The translations under genes were made by a program, and so were the position numbers. Of a stretch of 9,590 nt of DNA, positions 1 through 7,010 are shown piece after piece. The stretch is from Candidatus Brocadiaceae bacterium. Lineage in GTDB: Bacteria > Planctomycetota > MHYJ01 > JACQXL01 > CAKKQI01. The notes below the pieces were generated by a model that saw nothing but the letters and a program-made list of their open reading frames with translations, searched no databases and was not told where the DNA came from. Numbering within the stretch: the first letter of the stretch is position 1; every line of letters starts with the position of its first letter. Location: NCBI GenBank assembly GCA_919901895.1, contig CAKKQI010000383.1, positions 1 through 9,590 of the forward strand. Reading direction: 5' to 3'.

Positions 1-950
1 GGACTGCCTGTGCCAACTTCATTAACCAGCACCCCAATATCATCAACCAGGCTTAACTGTGCCCTTAAAGCCGGCTCAATAAACTCCACCTTAACTCCGA
101 ATTCATCGGTTTTTACGTCGCCCAGGCGGGACGAGTTAGGTAAATCAGGGATTATATTTTCTGTCCATTCCGAAGTTTCTTTTTCACCGGACCAATTCTG
201 TTTGCTTTCGTTTTCAAAACGTTTCATCATTTCATCCATCCGTTTCATCTGCTCATTAAAACCATCCCACCGGCGCCCCCAACTTTTATCAAAATCTTCC
301 CAGATTTCATCAAGTTCAATTTCCGGCAGTTCTATTATTCCCTGTCCGCTTACGGAAAACTGGTCCAGGCCGTATTCTTGGGTTATTTCAGGGTATTTTT
401 GTTTGAATTCTTCAATGTTTTCGGCTGAATACGTATTGGTTGTTTCTTTCCCGTTTTTAAATTCGGCAATGCTGACCGTAACTTTTCCGGAAGGTTCCAT
501 ATTGATATTAACTGATTGGCCGGTTCCCTGGCCCGGGATGAGCAGCCGGAAATTATTGGATGAAAATTTTTGAGTGCTAGTTTTTTGATCCCGTCCCGTC
601 TGGGCGGGACGGATTTTATTTTTTTCGGATGATTCAGACGCGGCTGAAGTTGTTGTTTTTTCAATAGTGCGGATAATAATTTTGGCCCGCCAGGCGACTT
701 CCGGGTCTTCACTTTTAGCGGCTTCTTTAAGGGCCGGCCGGGCCGGTTCACCGATTTTTTTAAGTTCTTCAGTGGCTTCCTCACGTGCTTTGGCCTGCTC
801 CGACCCAAGGGCTTTAATTAAGGCATTAATCCGTTCCTGGAGTTTTTCTTGTTCTACAATACCAGACCCGTCTTCAGCCGAAATTTGGGAGTGCATATTG
901 GTGAAACCCAGACAAATAATAACAAAAAACAAAATAATAATCTTTCTCAT
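1..950 (-). CDS. Secreted HEAT-like / PDZ-domain protein, C-terminus beyond window
   Basis: The frame is open from an ATG at 950 to the window edge (316 codons, no stop), so the 3' end is missing. Residues 1-25 form a signal peptide (MRKIII followed by a hydrophobic core, ending near QISA). Residues about 33-100 resemble one to two HEAT-like helices (ALGSEQAKAREEATEELKKI, then GEPARPALKEAAKSEDPEV). A hydrophilic linker follows, then a beta-rich stretch with Gly/Ser/Val, a Glu/Met/Lys-rich probable helix, and near the edge the start of a PDZ domain (FGVKVEFIEPALRAQL, then GVLVNEVGTGS). That PDZ start resembles the PDZ of the upstream anti-sigma-like protein. The gene begins 2 nt after the upstream stop and has a strong Shine-Dalgarno, so it is the third gene of the sigma operon. 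A periplasmic or envelope role is inferred from the signal peptide; I recognise no enzyme motif. HEAT-like assignment is moderate, PDZ assignment good. Confidence 0.85.
   Translation of the reverse strand, partial: MRKIIILFFVIICLGFTNMHSQISAEDGSGIVEQEKLQERINALIKALGSEQAKAREEATEELKKIGEPARPALKEAAKSEDPEVAWRAKIIIRTIEKTTTSAASESSEKNKIRPAQTGRDQKTSTQKFSSNNFRLLIPGQGTGQSVNINMEPSGKVTVSIAEFKNGKETTNTYSAENIEEFKQKYPEITQEYGLDQFSVSGQGIIELPEIELDEIWEDFDKSWGRRWDGFNEQMKRMDEMMKRFENESKQNWSGEKETSEWTENIIPDLPNSSRLGDVKTDEFGVKVEFIEPALRAQLSLVDDIGVLVNEVGTGS
591..612. repeat. GC-rich palindrome inside the HEAT-like/PDZ gene
   Basis: CCGTCCCG (591-598) and CGGGACGG (605-612) are perfect inverted copies separated by 6 nt. On the coding strand the palindrome encodes part of the hydrophilic linker (IRPAQTGRDQK) between the HEAT-like part and the next domain, and it keeps the reading frame. 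The coding-strand box CCGTCCCGCC also occurs in one rnpB insert. Confidence 0.7.
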
Positions 951-952
951 TA

Positions 953-1666
953 TTAGCGGCCTCCTAAATTAATTTTAATAACGATTGTTTCCCCTTTTCT
1001 TATAATCTTTAATTCAAACGTTTCTTTTTTTACCTCGTTCAGATAAGTAAATATACCGGTATTGGTAATCGGTTGTCCGTTTAGTTCCACCATGATATCG
1101 CCGAATTGAATACCCATTTCTTTAGCCGGACTCTGTTCTAAAAAATCGGTTATGACCAATCCGTAATTCGGAGTAATTTGTAAATGTTCGGATAAAGCCG
1201 GCGAAACCGGCGTAAATTTTACGCCTAGGATATTATTTTCAATTAATTTCTCAGTTTGATAAGAGGAGATCATATCTTTTTTAAAAGATTGATTCGCCGG
1301 TTCCGGTTTTTTCAATAATATCAGGTAAGTGGAATATCCGAGTGTTAATCCGATTAAAAATACCGCCGCGACACGGATAAATTGTAACGGAAGATATTGT
1401 TTATTTAATTGTGAGGTCGGTGCAGTTATATTTTCGCGGCCGATGAGCGTCATTACCTCTTCGGTATAATTATTCCAGAAAGTATCGGATTCCGTTACTG
1501 CACCTGCGTCCATCATCTTCTCGCGGAATTCCCGGTAAGAAGATAGTTCAGTCCGACAGTCCAAGCAGTGTGGCAGGTGTTGATTAAGCAAAACCTGTTG
1601 AGTTTCCGTCAGGTCTTGACTTATTGCCAGTGGTATAAATTGTTTGATTTTACTACAGGTTTTCAT
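953..1666 (-). CDS. Anti-sigma-like membrane protein: ZAS zinc finger, one TM helix, PDZ
   Basis: I take the ATG at 1666 (237 aa). It begins MKTCSKIKQF, as zf-HC2 anti-sigma domains do, and overlaps the sigma gene by only 14 nt; an upstream start at 1741 would add a basic, non-homologous leader. Residues 1-40 carry the ZAS motif H30-x3-C34-x2-C37, expected to bind zinc and hold the ECF sigma factor in the cytoplasm. One transmembrane helix spans about 95-118. Residues about 145-235 form a PDZ domain (ILGVKFTPVSPAL, GLVITDFLEQSPAKEMGI, GDIMVELNGQPI) placed outside the membrane, where it could bind exposed C-termini or a partner. Gene order sigma then anti-sigma, with overlap, supports the pairing. 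That the PDZ senses envelope state is inference. I see no proteolytic cleavage site. Confidence 0.88.
   Translation of the reverse strand: MKTCSKIKQFIPLAISQDLTETQQVLLNQHLPHCLDCRTELSSYREFREKMMDAGAVTESDTFWNNYTEEVMTLIGRENITAPTSQLNKQYLPLQFIRVAAVFLIGLTLGYSTYLILLKKPEPANQSFKKDMISSYQTEKLIENNILGVKFTPVSPALSEHLQITPNYGLVITDFLEQSPAKEMGIQFGDIMVELNGQPITNTGIFTYLNEVKKETFELKIIRKGETIVIKINLGGR
960..965 (-). promoter_or_regulatory. Shine-Dalgarno of the HEAT-like/PDZ gene
   Basis: AGGAGG lies 9 nt before the ATG at 950, inside the end of the preceding gene. It fixes this start and allows independent re-initiation in the operon. Confidence 0.85.
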
Positions 1667-2225
1667 GTTTTTGGATACTTTCCCATTTTTCTTTAAACTT
1701 TTCCCTGGCTTTAAAAAGCCGCCACCGGACCGTGGTTTCATTGCAGTTTAAAATTTGGGCAGATTCCTGAGACGAAAAATTTTGCATATCCCTCAATATT
1801 AAAACTTCCTGATACTTAACAGGTAACTTGGCCAGGACATTATTTATTTTATTCCGTTCTTCAGCCCGGATGATCTGTTGGGCCGGGTTTGAGTGCGGAC
1901 CGTCCGGGAGTCCATTGATCGCGGACTCCCCCATCACTTCCTTACGAGTTTTGACTTTACGCAAATAATCAAAACATAAATTAACCACGATCTGGTAAAA
2001 CCACGGGCTGAATTTCTTATTCAGGTCAAATCGGTGCAAGGAGCGATAGACCCGGATAAAACTTTCCTGGGAAATATCCCTGGCTAGTTCGCGGTCCCTG
2101 ATGATATTACAGGCAATGCCATAGGCCTTTTGCTGGAATTTTTCCACGAGTTTTTTAAAGGCCTCAGGTGCCCCCTGCCGGCATTGCTTGATAATTTCTA
2201 TTAGATCTGTTCTTTCGGCGTCCAT
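1653..2225 (-). CDS. ECF-family RNA polymerase sigma factor (RpoE-like)
   Basis: A 190-residue protein of normal ECF length that redirects RNA polymerase to a stress or envelope regulon. Sigma region 2 covers about residues 22-93, with the typical core-binding and -10-recognition stretch (RDRELARDISQESFIRVYRS, then FSPWFYQIVVNLCFDYLRK). Region 4 covers about 127-181 (LPVKYQEVLILRDMQNFSSQ, then a helix-turn-helix ending ETTVRWRLFKAREK). A Gly/Pro-rich linker joins them. The next gene, an anti-sigma-like membrane protein, overlaps the 3' end by 14 nt, so the two are probably co-translated in balanced amounts. A housekeeping-type promoter lies upstream; I see no second promoter that would indicate autoregulation. 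An AAGGA Shine-Dalgarno is 11 nt before the ATG and inside a small hairpin. Confidence 0.95.
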   Translation of the reverse strand: MDAERTDLIEIIKQCRQGAPEAFKKLVEKFQQKAYGIACNIIRDRELARDISQESFIRVYRSLHRFDLNKKFSPWFYQIVVNLCFDYLRKVKTRKEVMGESAINGLPDGPHSNPAQQIIRAEERNKINNVLAKLPVKYQEVLILRDMQNFSSQESAQILNCNETTVRWRLFKAREKFKEKWESIQKHENL

Positions 2226-2243
2226 TAAGGCAATTTTCCTTAA
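2225..2243 (-). promoter_or_regulatory. Hairpin covering the ribosome-binding site of the sigma gene
   Basis: In the mRNA, TTAAGG (2243-2238) can pair with CCTTAA (2230-2225) around a 7-nt loop. The stem contains most of the AAGGA Shine-Dalgarno and the first base of the start codon. It is only 6 bp and AT-rich, so any effect on translation is speculative. Confidence 0.4.
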
Positions 2244-2272
2244 GCAATTGAAAATAATCGGTGCGCCGGAAT

Positions 2273-2300
2273 ATTATACCTTAATGGTTATAAATTTCAA
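2273..2300 (-). promoter_or_regulatory. Sigma-70-type promoter of the sigma/anti-sigma operon
   Basis: TTGAAA (-35, 2300-2295) and TATAAT (-10, 2278-2273) are separated by 16 nt. Initiation would fall near 2266, giving a leader of about 40 nt. The site lies in the 130-bp gap after the preceding gene's stop, where a new transcription unit is expected. Confidence 0.75.
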
Positions 2301-2355
2301 TGAGTACCTGTTTTTAATACGGATGGAAAATAAAAATGTTTGTGAAAAATAAAAA

Positions 2356-3978
2356 TTATTTTTCGTTAATATGAGGAAAGGTGCCCGATCGTTCGCATCG
2401 TTTTTTCTTAACCATGTTTTTTTTACAACCAGGGCATTTACCCTCGTTTTCTTGAACGATGCCGCAGGCGGCGCATTCATACGAAATGCTAATTTCGGAG
2501 CTGGATATTTCCGCCAATTCAAATTTTTTCTTGCAAAGCGGACAGTTCTTTACTTTGGTGGAACGGTTCAATGAGTGCTCGGAACAACTAGAGATATTTT
2601 TAATACAAATTTCCTTCCAGGTAACCGGCCTCTGGCAGAAAAAACACTGGTTATCTATGACTAATTGTGTTTCAGTTAATTTATCGTTACCGCAATCAGG
2701 ACATTCCCGTTTGGGACGGGACTCCACTGTTGTTCCGTTTTTATCCGTTCCTTCTTCCAGGGGGAACATTTTATTACATTGCGGGCACTGATATCCGGCT
2801 AATCTTTTCCGGCAATTGGGGCAGAACGGTATTTTTTCCAATTTTTCCAAATCACAATCGGTTCCCCGATCAATCAATAAGTTATTCCCGCCTAACTGAA
2901 GTATCAGGGTTAAAAATCCGCTGATATAAAATGTTCCATAGATGGCATTATCTTTCTGACCTATTGTTTCGGTCGGATTCAGGATGGCGTGGAAAGAGCC
3001 GTCCATTTGCTGTGATTCTAAAATTTTAGGGAAATAAAAATCAGTAAATTGTTTCCAATTTGATTCACTGCTGTGCCGGGCGCCGGCCGCCAGACAGAAA
3101 AGTCCCATGGTGGGAGAAGCGTGGCCATATCCACGTTTGTTCAGGAGAAAAGGCATTTCCTTGGCTAGAAAAGAACTCATTTTAGGATAAAAAGGATGAT
3201 TTTTTTTATTCAACATGAAGAAAGCCATAATTGTTCCGCCGGTTCGGCCCGGGCAACCATATCCTTTTTGCCCCGCTCTCGTTGAATACCCTACTCCCCC
3301 ATCAGCAGAAGAACTGTCCATAAGATACGCGATAGCTTTATTTATTTTATTATGATCACGTTTAATGATTTTTAGTTGTTCCGCTATCCCGATGGCAGTC
3401 AGATTCCAGTTAGTTACGACGTTTAATTCCAGGTAATTCAGAGTGTTTATTATATGAGGTCCATGCGCCCATCCGCCTGAAGGTTCCTGGTTTTCCAAAA
3501 TCGTCCGACAGATACTTTCTAATTTTTGCTTGAGATCCGGCGATTTGTTGAGTCGGTAGGCTTCCAATAGGAATAATCCGCCGATACTAAGCGACCAGTT
3601 AATTTGATTCAGGGCCGGCGTAGCGCGGGCAGTTAGACCCGGCTCTTCAATATTCTGGGTAACAAAACTAACGGTTTTTTTTATATGATTGGCATATAGT
3701 CCTGTTTCCGGTGTGGAACCGGAAGTCATTAAGGCCAGTCCGCAGATGGAAGCGATAACGACTTTACCGGATAAGGAATATTCAGTGGGCCAGGAGCCGT
3801 CCGGTTTTTGATTTTTGGCAATAAATTCCAAGCCGTTTGCGACCGACTGCCTGATTTTTCCAGAATCATTAATATTCTGTTGGGCATTAACGGACGGTTC
3901 AAATTTTATCGTGAAATGCGTTAAACAAAGAAATATTAATCCGCTGACGAACAATAATTTTTGCGGTGAGATTTTCAT
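2356..3978 (-). CDS. Exported protein with prenyltransferase/squalene-oxidase-like repeats and C-terminal zinc ribbons
   Basis: 540 residues. Residues 1-32 look like a signal peptide (KISPQK, hydrophobic core, then SVNAQQ). Residues about 40-370 are helical with recurring Gly/Trp-type turns of the alpha/alpha-toroid class: QKPDGSWP (about 57), QEPSGGWAH (about 164), DGGVGYS (about 226) and QMDGSFHAI (about 324). There is no DxDD or DDTA terpene cyclase motif that I can see, so this is unlikely to be a working cyclase; such repeat proteins without catalysis are frequent in Planctomycetes-like genomes. Residues about 386-518 contain seven CxxC pairs (CPNC, CPQC, CPDC, CFFC, CPLC, CAAC, CPGC), enough for three zinc ribbons plus an extra knuckle. 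The ATG overlaps the transaldolase stop as ATGA, implying translational coupling. Function unknown. Zinc ribbons behind an export signal are odd. Confidence 0.85.
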   Translation of the reverse strand: MKISPQKLLFVSGLIFLCLTHFTIKFEPSVNAQQNINDSGKIRQSVANGLEFIAKNQKPDGSWPTEYSLSGKVVIASICGLALMTSGSTPETGLYANHIKKTVSFVTQNIEEPGLTARATPALNQINWSLSIGGLFLLEAYRLNKSPDLKQKLESICRTILENQEPSGGWAHGPHIINTLNYLELNVVTNWNLTAIGIAEQLKIIKRDHNKINKAIAYLMDSSSADGGVGYSTRAGQKGYGCPGRTGGTIMAFFMLNKKNHPFYPKMSSFLAKEMPFLLNKRGYGHASPTMGLFCLAAGARHSSESNWKQFTDFYFPKILESQQMDGSFHAILNPTETIGQKDNAIYGTFYISGFLTLILQLGGNNLLIDRGTDCDLEKLEKIPFCPNCRKRLAGYQCPQCNKMFPLEEGTDKNGTTVESRPKRECPDCGNDKLTETQLVIDNQCFFCQRPVTWKEICIKNISSCSEHSLNRSTKVKNCPLCKKKFELAEISSSEISISYECAACGIVQENEGKCPGCKKNMVKKKRCERSGTFPHINEK

Positions 3979-5099
3979 GCCGAAACTGTCTTAGTTTTTA
4001 TTTCCACGGCTTTGATAAGTTTATCAAAAGAATCCTGAAATGCTTTAACTCCCTCGTCCTGAATTTTCTGACAGACGCTGGTAATATCAATATTCAACGA
4101 AGACAAACGATTAAGAATATCATGGGCCTGGTCTAAGTTTTTTTCAACTCCCGCTTCTGGCAGAACAGGATTTAGTTCTGTTTTGCCGTAATCAATCAGG
4201 GATTTAAGAGTCGCGGGTGGCAGGGTGTTAACACTATTCGGACCAATCAGCGGTTCCACGTAAAGCAGGTCGTGATAAGCCGGATTTTTGGTGCTGGTGC
4301 TGGCCCATAAAATACGCTGGATATTGGCTCCCTGTTTTAAAAGAGGTGCAAAATTATCCAAAAAGAATATTTTTTTATACGCCTGATAAATGGTTTTCAT
4401 ATAAGCCACGGCGACTTTGCCTTTAAGGGATTCGGCTATGGGCGCGGTTAATTCGGTCAGCAGGTGGTCTATTTTGGTATCAATCCGGCTGACAAAGACG
4501 CTGGCGACCGAATTAACCGGCGAAATTTCTCCGCCTTTTTTCAATCTGGTTTTTAATCCATCAAGATAAGCCCGGGCCACGGCCTGGTATTGTTCTTCCG
4601 AAAAAAGCAGGGTGACGTTGACGTTGATCCCCTCCCCTATTAAGGCGCTGATGGCTTCCGGTCCTTCTTTGGTTCCCGGAACTTTAATCATTATATTTTT
4701 TTTATTAATTTTTTGCCAGATTCGGCGGGCGTAATCAATCGTTTTGGCCGCATTATGGGCATATTCCGGCCAGACTTCAATGCTGACATACCCATCCCGG
4801 CCGCCGGATGTCCTAAAAACATCAGTTAAAAGTTCAGCCGTTTCAAGGACATCCTGGATGGTGAGTTCATCGTATATTTCACGAGGGTTTTTACCGGCGG
4901 ATGCTAAAGAAATAATCTGTTCGTCGTAATCGGATGAAGAAGCGACTGCTTTTTCAAAAATACTCGGATTGGTGGTGATGCCTGATACTCCCGATTCAAT
5001 TAATTTTTTCATCTCGCCGTTCTTTAAAAGGCGGCGTTCAATATTATCATACCAGATGCTCTGGCCTAATTGGTGGATTTTTTGAATCGCGTTCAGCAT
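3975..5099 (-). CDS. tal: Transaldolase
   Basis: Moves a dihydroxyacetone unit between sugar phosphates in the non-oxidative pentose phosphate pathway, in the cytoplasm. With the ATG at 5099 the protein has 374 residues, the length of the longer transaldolase type found in actinobacteria, cyanobacteria and planctomycetes. It starts like that family (LNAIQKIHQLGQSIWYDNI). A TTG 10 codons upstream (5129) also keeps the frame, but it would add an atypical leader; neither start has a clear Shine-Dalgarno. Visible motifs are GITTNPSIFEKA (about 40-51), IMIKVPGT with the likely Schiff-base lysine K139, SVASVFVSRID (about 197-207) and WASTSTKNPAYHD. The upstream neighbour is ribulose-phosphate 3-epimerase of the same pathway. 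The downstream exported protein overlaps the stop codon. Confidence 0.95.
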   Translation of the reverse strand: MLNAIQKIHQLGQSIWYDNIERRLLKNGEMKKLIESGVSGITTNPSIFEKAVASSSDYDEQIISLASAGKNPREIYDELTIQDVLETAELLTDVFRTSGGRDGYVSIEVWPEYAHNAAKTIDYARRIWQKINKKNIMIKVPGTKEGPEAISALIGEGINVNVTLLFSEEQYQAVARAYLDGLKTRLKKGGEISPVNSVASVFVSRIDTKIDHLLTELTAPIAESLKGKVAVAYMKTIYQAYKKIFFLDNFAPLLKQGANIQRILWASTSTKNPAYHDLLYVEPLIGPNSVNTLPPATLKSLIDYGKTELNPVLPEAGVEKNLDQAHDILNRLSSLNIDITSVCQKIQDEGVKAFQDSFDKLIKAVEIKTKTVSA

Positions 5100-5166
5100 A
5101 AATCTGTTACTATCAATTTTTACGGACAAAATTTATGGTTATTGTTTTTTGCTATCCGCATGGAAT

Positions 5167-5184
5167 GGCGGCATCAATGCCGCC
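5167..5184. repeat. Perfect intergenic hairpin, epimerase-transaldolase spacer
   Basis: GGCGGCAT and ATGCCGCC are perfect inverted copies with a 2-nt loop. No T-run follows on the minus strand, so it is not a canonical terminator for the epimerase. It may be part of a dispersed repeat together with the hairpin at 5237. Confidence 0.6.
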
Positions 5185-5236
5185 CGCTTCTGGTGGTAGA
5201 ATTAATCTGATCCTTTGTTACGCGCTTTAAAATATC

Positions 5237-5254
5237 AACGAAGTAAACTTCGTT
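5237..5254. repeat. Perfect hairpin just after the epimerase stop codon
   Basis: AACGAAGT and ACTTCGTT are perfect inverted copies with a 2-nt loop, starting 11 nt beyond the epimerase stop on the minus strand. There is only a weak AT-rich stretch after it (GATATTTTAAA). It could protect the transcript 3' end or attenuate read-through into tal, or be one end of a repeat spanning about 5160-5260. Confidence 0.55.
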
Positions 5255-5265
5255 ATCTACCCGGA

Positions 5266-5979
5266 CTACAAATTTTTCAAATCCTGGACTAATTTTTTAT
5301 GGTTGGCGGCGCTGAAAAAATAGCTGGCGGTCACCAGGATATTGGCGCCGGCCTTAACGGCCCGCGGCGCCGTTTCATTATTGATTCCCCCATCTATTTT
5401 AATATTGCCTTGGTAAATCTTACGTAAAGCCGTTATTTTAGGTAGAACCGAATTCATAAACGGCTGACCGGAAAACCCGGGATTGACCGACATTATTAAA
5501 ACTTCATCAACTTCCATAAGAATTTCCTGAATACAAAGTGGTGTTCCGGGGTTTAAACTTACGCCGGACTGCCGACCCTGGTCGCGGATTCTTTTTAAAT
5601 CACGGGTAATTTTTTTTGTGTCAAGCGATTGGATTTCTTTCGGAAATTTATTATCCCGCTTTAGAGCGGGATGGGAATGAGGTCTTAATTCTCCGTAACA
5701 TTCGGCGTGGACGGTAATAATATCGGCTCCGGCTTTAATGAATTCGTCTAAATACAGGTCCGGGCTTTCAATCATTAAGTGGGCATCAAGCGGAAGGCGG
5801 GTTAAAGGCCTGATGGCTTTGACGATGACCGGTCCGAATGAGATATTGGGAACAAAATGGCCGTCCATTATATCAAGATGGATCTGGTCAACGCCGGCCT
5901 GTTCTACCTTTTTTATCTCATCGGCCAGCCGGCTGAAATCGGCTGATAAAATACTGGCGGCAATTTTAATTTTTTTCAT
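5266..5979 (-). CDS. rpe: Ribulose-phosphate 3-epimerase with an internal insertion
   Basis: Interconverts D-ribulose 5-phosphate and D-xylulose 5-phosphate in a TIM barrel. I choose the ATG at 5979 (237 aa) rather than the TTG immediately before it. Expected motifs are present: AASILSADF (about 7-15), HLDIMDGHFVPNISFGP with metal ligands H34 and D36, DAHLMI with H67, SVNPGFSGQPF (about 164-174) and IKIDGGIN with D196. The phosphate-binding end reads LVTASYFF where VAGSAVF is usual. Between HAE (about 91-93) and SLNPGTPL (about 141) there are about 49 residues, where E. coli Rpe has about 23. The surplus (centred on LRPHSHPALKRDNKFPKE) coincides with a DNA palindrome. The start overlaps the upstream exported-protein gene by 14 nt, implying translational coupling. 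Confidence 0.95.
   Translation of the reverse strand: MKKIKIAASILSADFSRLADEIKKVEQAGVDQIHLDIMDGHFVPNISFGPVIVKAIRPLTRLPLDAHLMIESPDLYLDEFIKAGADIITVHAECYGELRPHSHPALKRDNKFPKEIQSLDTKKITRDLKRIRDQGRQSGVSLNPGTPLCIQEILMEVDEVLIMSVNPGFSGQPFMNSVLPKITALRKIYQGNIKIDGGINNETAPRAVKAGANILVTASYFFSAANHKKLVQDLKNL
5653..5672. repeat. Palindromic element inside rpe
   Basis: ATCCCGCT and AGCGGGAT are perfect inverted copies around a TTAG loop. The DNA encodes the HPALKRDNK segment of the epimerase's extra loop, in frame. The half-site AGAGCGGGAT also occurs in rnpB at 7381-7390, and the box CCCGCTTYAGAG recurs at 7070-7081. Confidence 0.8.
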
Positions 5980-7003
5980 CAAAAATTGCTCGGGCTTCTT
6001 TTTCAGTTGAAGGGGTAAATAGTCTGCTTTCTTTTAAGCGGCCGTCTAAGGTAAAAATAAAATAGTTGCCGCCGTGCGTGGTGGTTACCTGGTAATAGTC
6101 CTGCTTATCTTCGTCATTATGGACGAGTTCGCCGGATAAAGTATGTTCCATTGTCGGCTGAGTAATCAGATTATCTAAATCATCCGGGAAGTTCAGCAGG
6201 GTAATATCCAGCCCGTCGGTATTCAGCCGGTTTAATGAGGCGCAAATTAATAAGGCCGGCTGGAGGACAACGTTATCAGTTAATTCTAATTCTTTTTTTA
6301 TTTCTTGAGGCTGGTTGAGTGGTTTAAAAGTTTTTTTATCGCGTAAAATTTTAGAGTTTAATTTAACGTTATTGTCTTTTCCAAATAATAACTCCCCTTC
6401 CATTATCATCTGGCCATTGATGTCGGTCTGGCATTTAGCCGTAACCGGTGATAGGTACTTATTTTTCCGGCAGACCGTCTCGGTCGTCAGGCTGATTTTG
6501 CTTTTAAACTTTACTTCATCCTTAATTACTACCTGTCCTTCCTTATTTTCAGAGACGGCGATATGATAATATCCCATTTTGTTTGGAAGAACGAACCAGG
6601 TGTCTTCCCATATTTCGCAAATCTGTTTCCATTCTTTCTGTGATTTTGCTTCCTCATCATCTTCCTGGTTGATAGACATCATCGATTTAACCCGGAAAGG
6701 AATGCCTTCCATATAAATTGTAACGGTTTTCGGGTCCGGTGTTCCAACCACCTGGATAAAAACCCCTTCTTCAAACCATTCTTCCTTAGTATATTTTCCT
6801 ATGGAAAGCAAAAGGTACTTTTTATTATTTTCGGCCTGGAGAAGCCACCCCCCGGCTTCAACGGTTCTGATGACGGTGCCGGTATGGGTTTCGGTTTGTT
6901 CCTCGCCTGATAAAATCGGTTCAGGCGCGAATGAACAGGGTGAAATAAAAACAGCAATAAAAATAAAGCAAATCAAAAAACCTAAATTTAGTTTATTATG
7001 CAT
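5966..7003 (-). CDS. Exported protein of unknown function
   Basis: 345 residues; I do not recognise the family. The N-terminus MHNKLNLGFLICFIFIAVFI is a signal sequence. Cleavage could be by signal peptidase I after SFA (about 26). A lipoprotein cleavage before Cys (ISPC) is less likely because Pro precedes the Cys. The mature part is soluble-looking and beta-rich, with two stretches that could be small barrels: residues about 40-110 (HTGTVIRTVEAGGWLLQAEN, then VFIQVVGTPDPKTVTIYMEG) and about 145-240. The C-terminal 100 residues (from LPALLICASLNRL-type helix to NYFIFTLDGRLKESRLF) may be a separate domain. A strong Shine-Dalgarno supports the start. The 3' end overlaps rpe by 14 nt, so the two are translated together, yet no functional link to sugar metabolism is visible. 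Confidence 0.85.
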   Translation of the reverse strand: MHNKLNLGFLICFIFIAVFISPCSFAPEPILSGEEQTETHTGTVIRTVEAGGWLLQAENNKKYLLLSIGKYTKEEWFEEGVFIQVVGTPDPKTVTIYMEGIPFRVKSMMSINQEDDEEAKSQKEWKQICEIWEDTWFVLPNKMGYYHIAVSENKEGQVVIKDEVKFKSKISLTTETVCRKNKYLSPVTAKCQTDINGQMIMEGELLFGKDNNVKLNSKILRDKKTFKPLNQPQEIKKELELTDNVVLQPALLICASLNRLNTDGLDITLLNFPDDLDNLITQPTMEHTLSGELVHNDEDKQDYYQVTTTHGGNYFIFTLDGRLKESRLFTPSTEKEARAIFDEKN

Positions 7004-7010
7004 AAGTTAT

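Noticed and set aside
10..972. Open frames on the plus strand (10-573, 667-972) and in another minus frame (383-808)
   Set aside because: They overlap the uninterrupted frame of the HEAT-like/PDZ gene, which has a signal peptide, a strong Shine-Dalgarno and domain similarity. The alternatives have biased, motif-free composition.
1667..1741. Earlier start for the anti-sigma-like gene at 1741
   Set aside because: It would add a basic 25-residue leader before the normal ZAS start and extend the overlap with the sigma gene to 89 nt.
2344..2364. A/T-only hairpin across the stop codon of the toroid-repeat gene, possible terminator
   Set aside because: The inverted repeat (GAAAAATAA/TTATTTTTC) is perfect but nearly all A-T, and in AT-rich sequence it is too weak to call a terminator.
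2674..3978. Active squalene-hopene or oxidosqualene cyclase
   Set aside because: The repeats resemble the fold, but I find no DxDD or equivalent catalytic motif, and the protein has a signal peptide and a zinc-ribbon tail.
5100..5129. TTG start for transaldolase at 5129
   Set aside because: No Shine-Dalgarno, and the family normally starts close to the ATG at 5099. It cannot be fully excluded because that ATG also lacks a clear Shine-Dalgarno.
5345..5371. GGCGCC/GGCC inverted repeats in the 3' part of rpe
   Set aside because: They encode a normally conserved part of the protein (APRAVKAGANI) with no extra length, so codon choice for Ala/Gly/Arg explains them.
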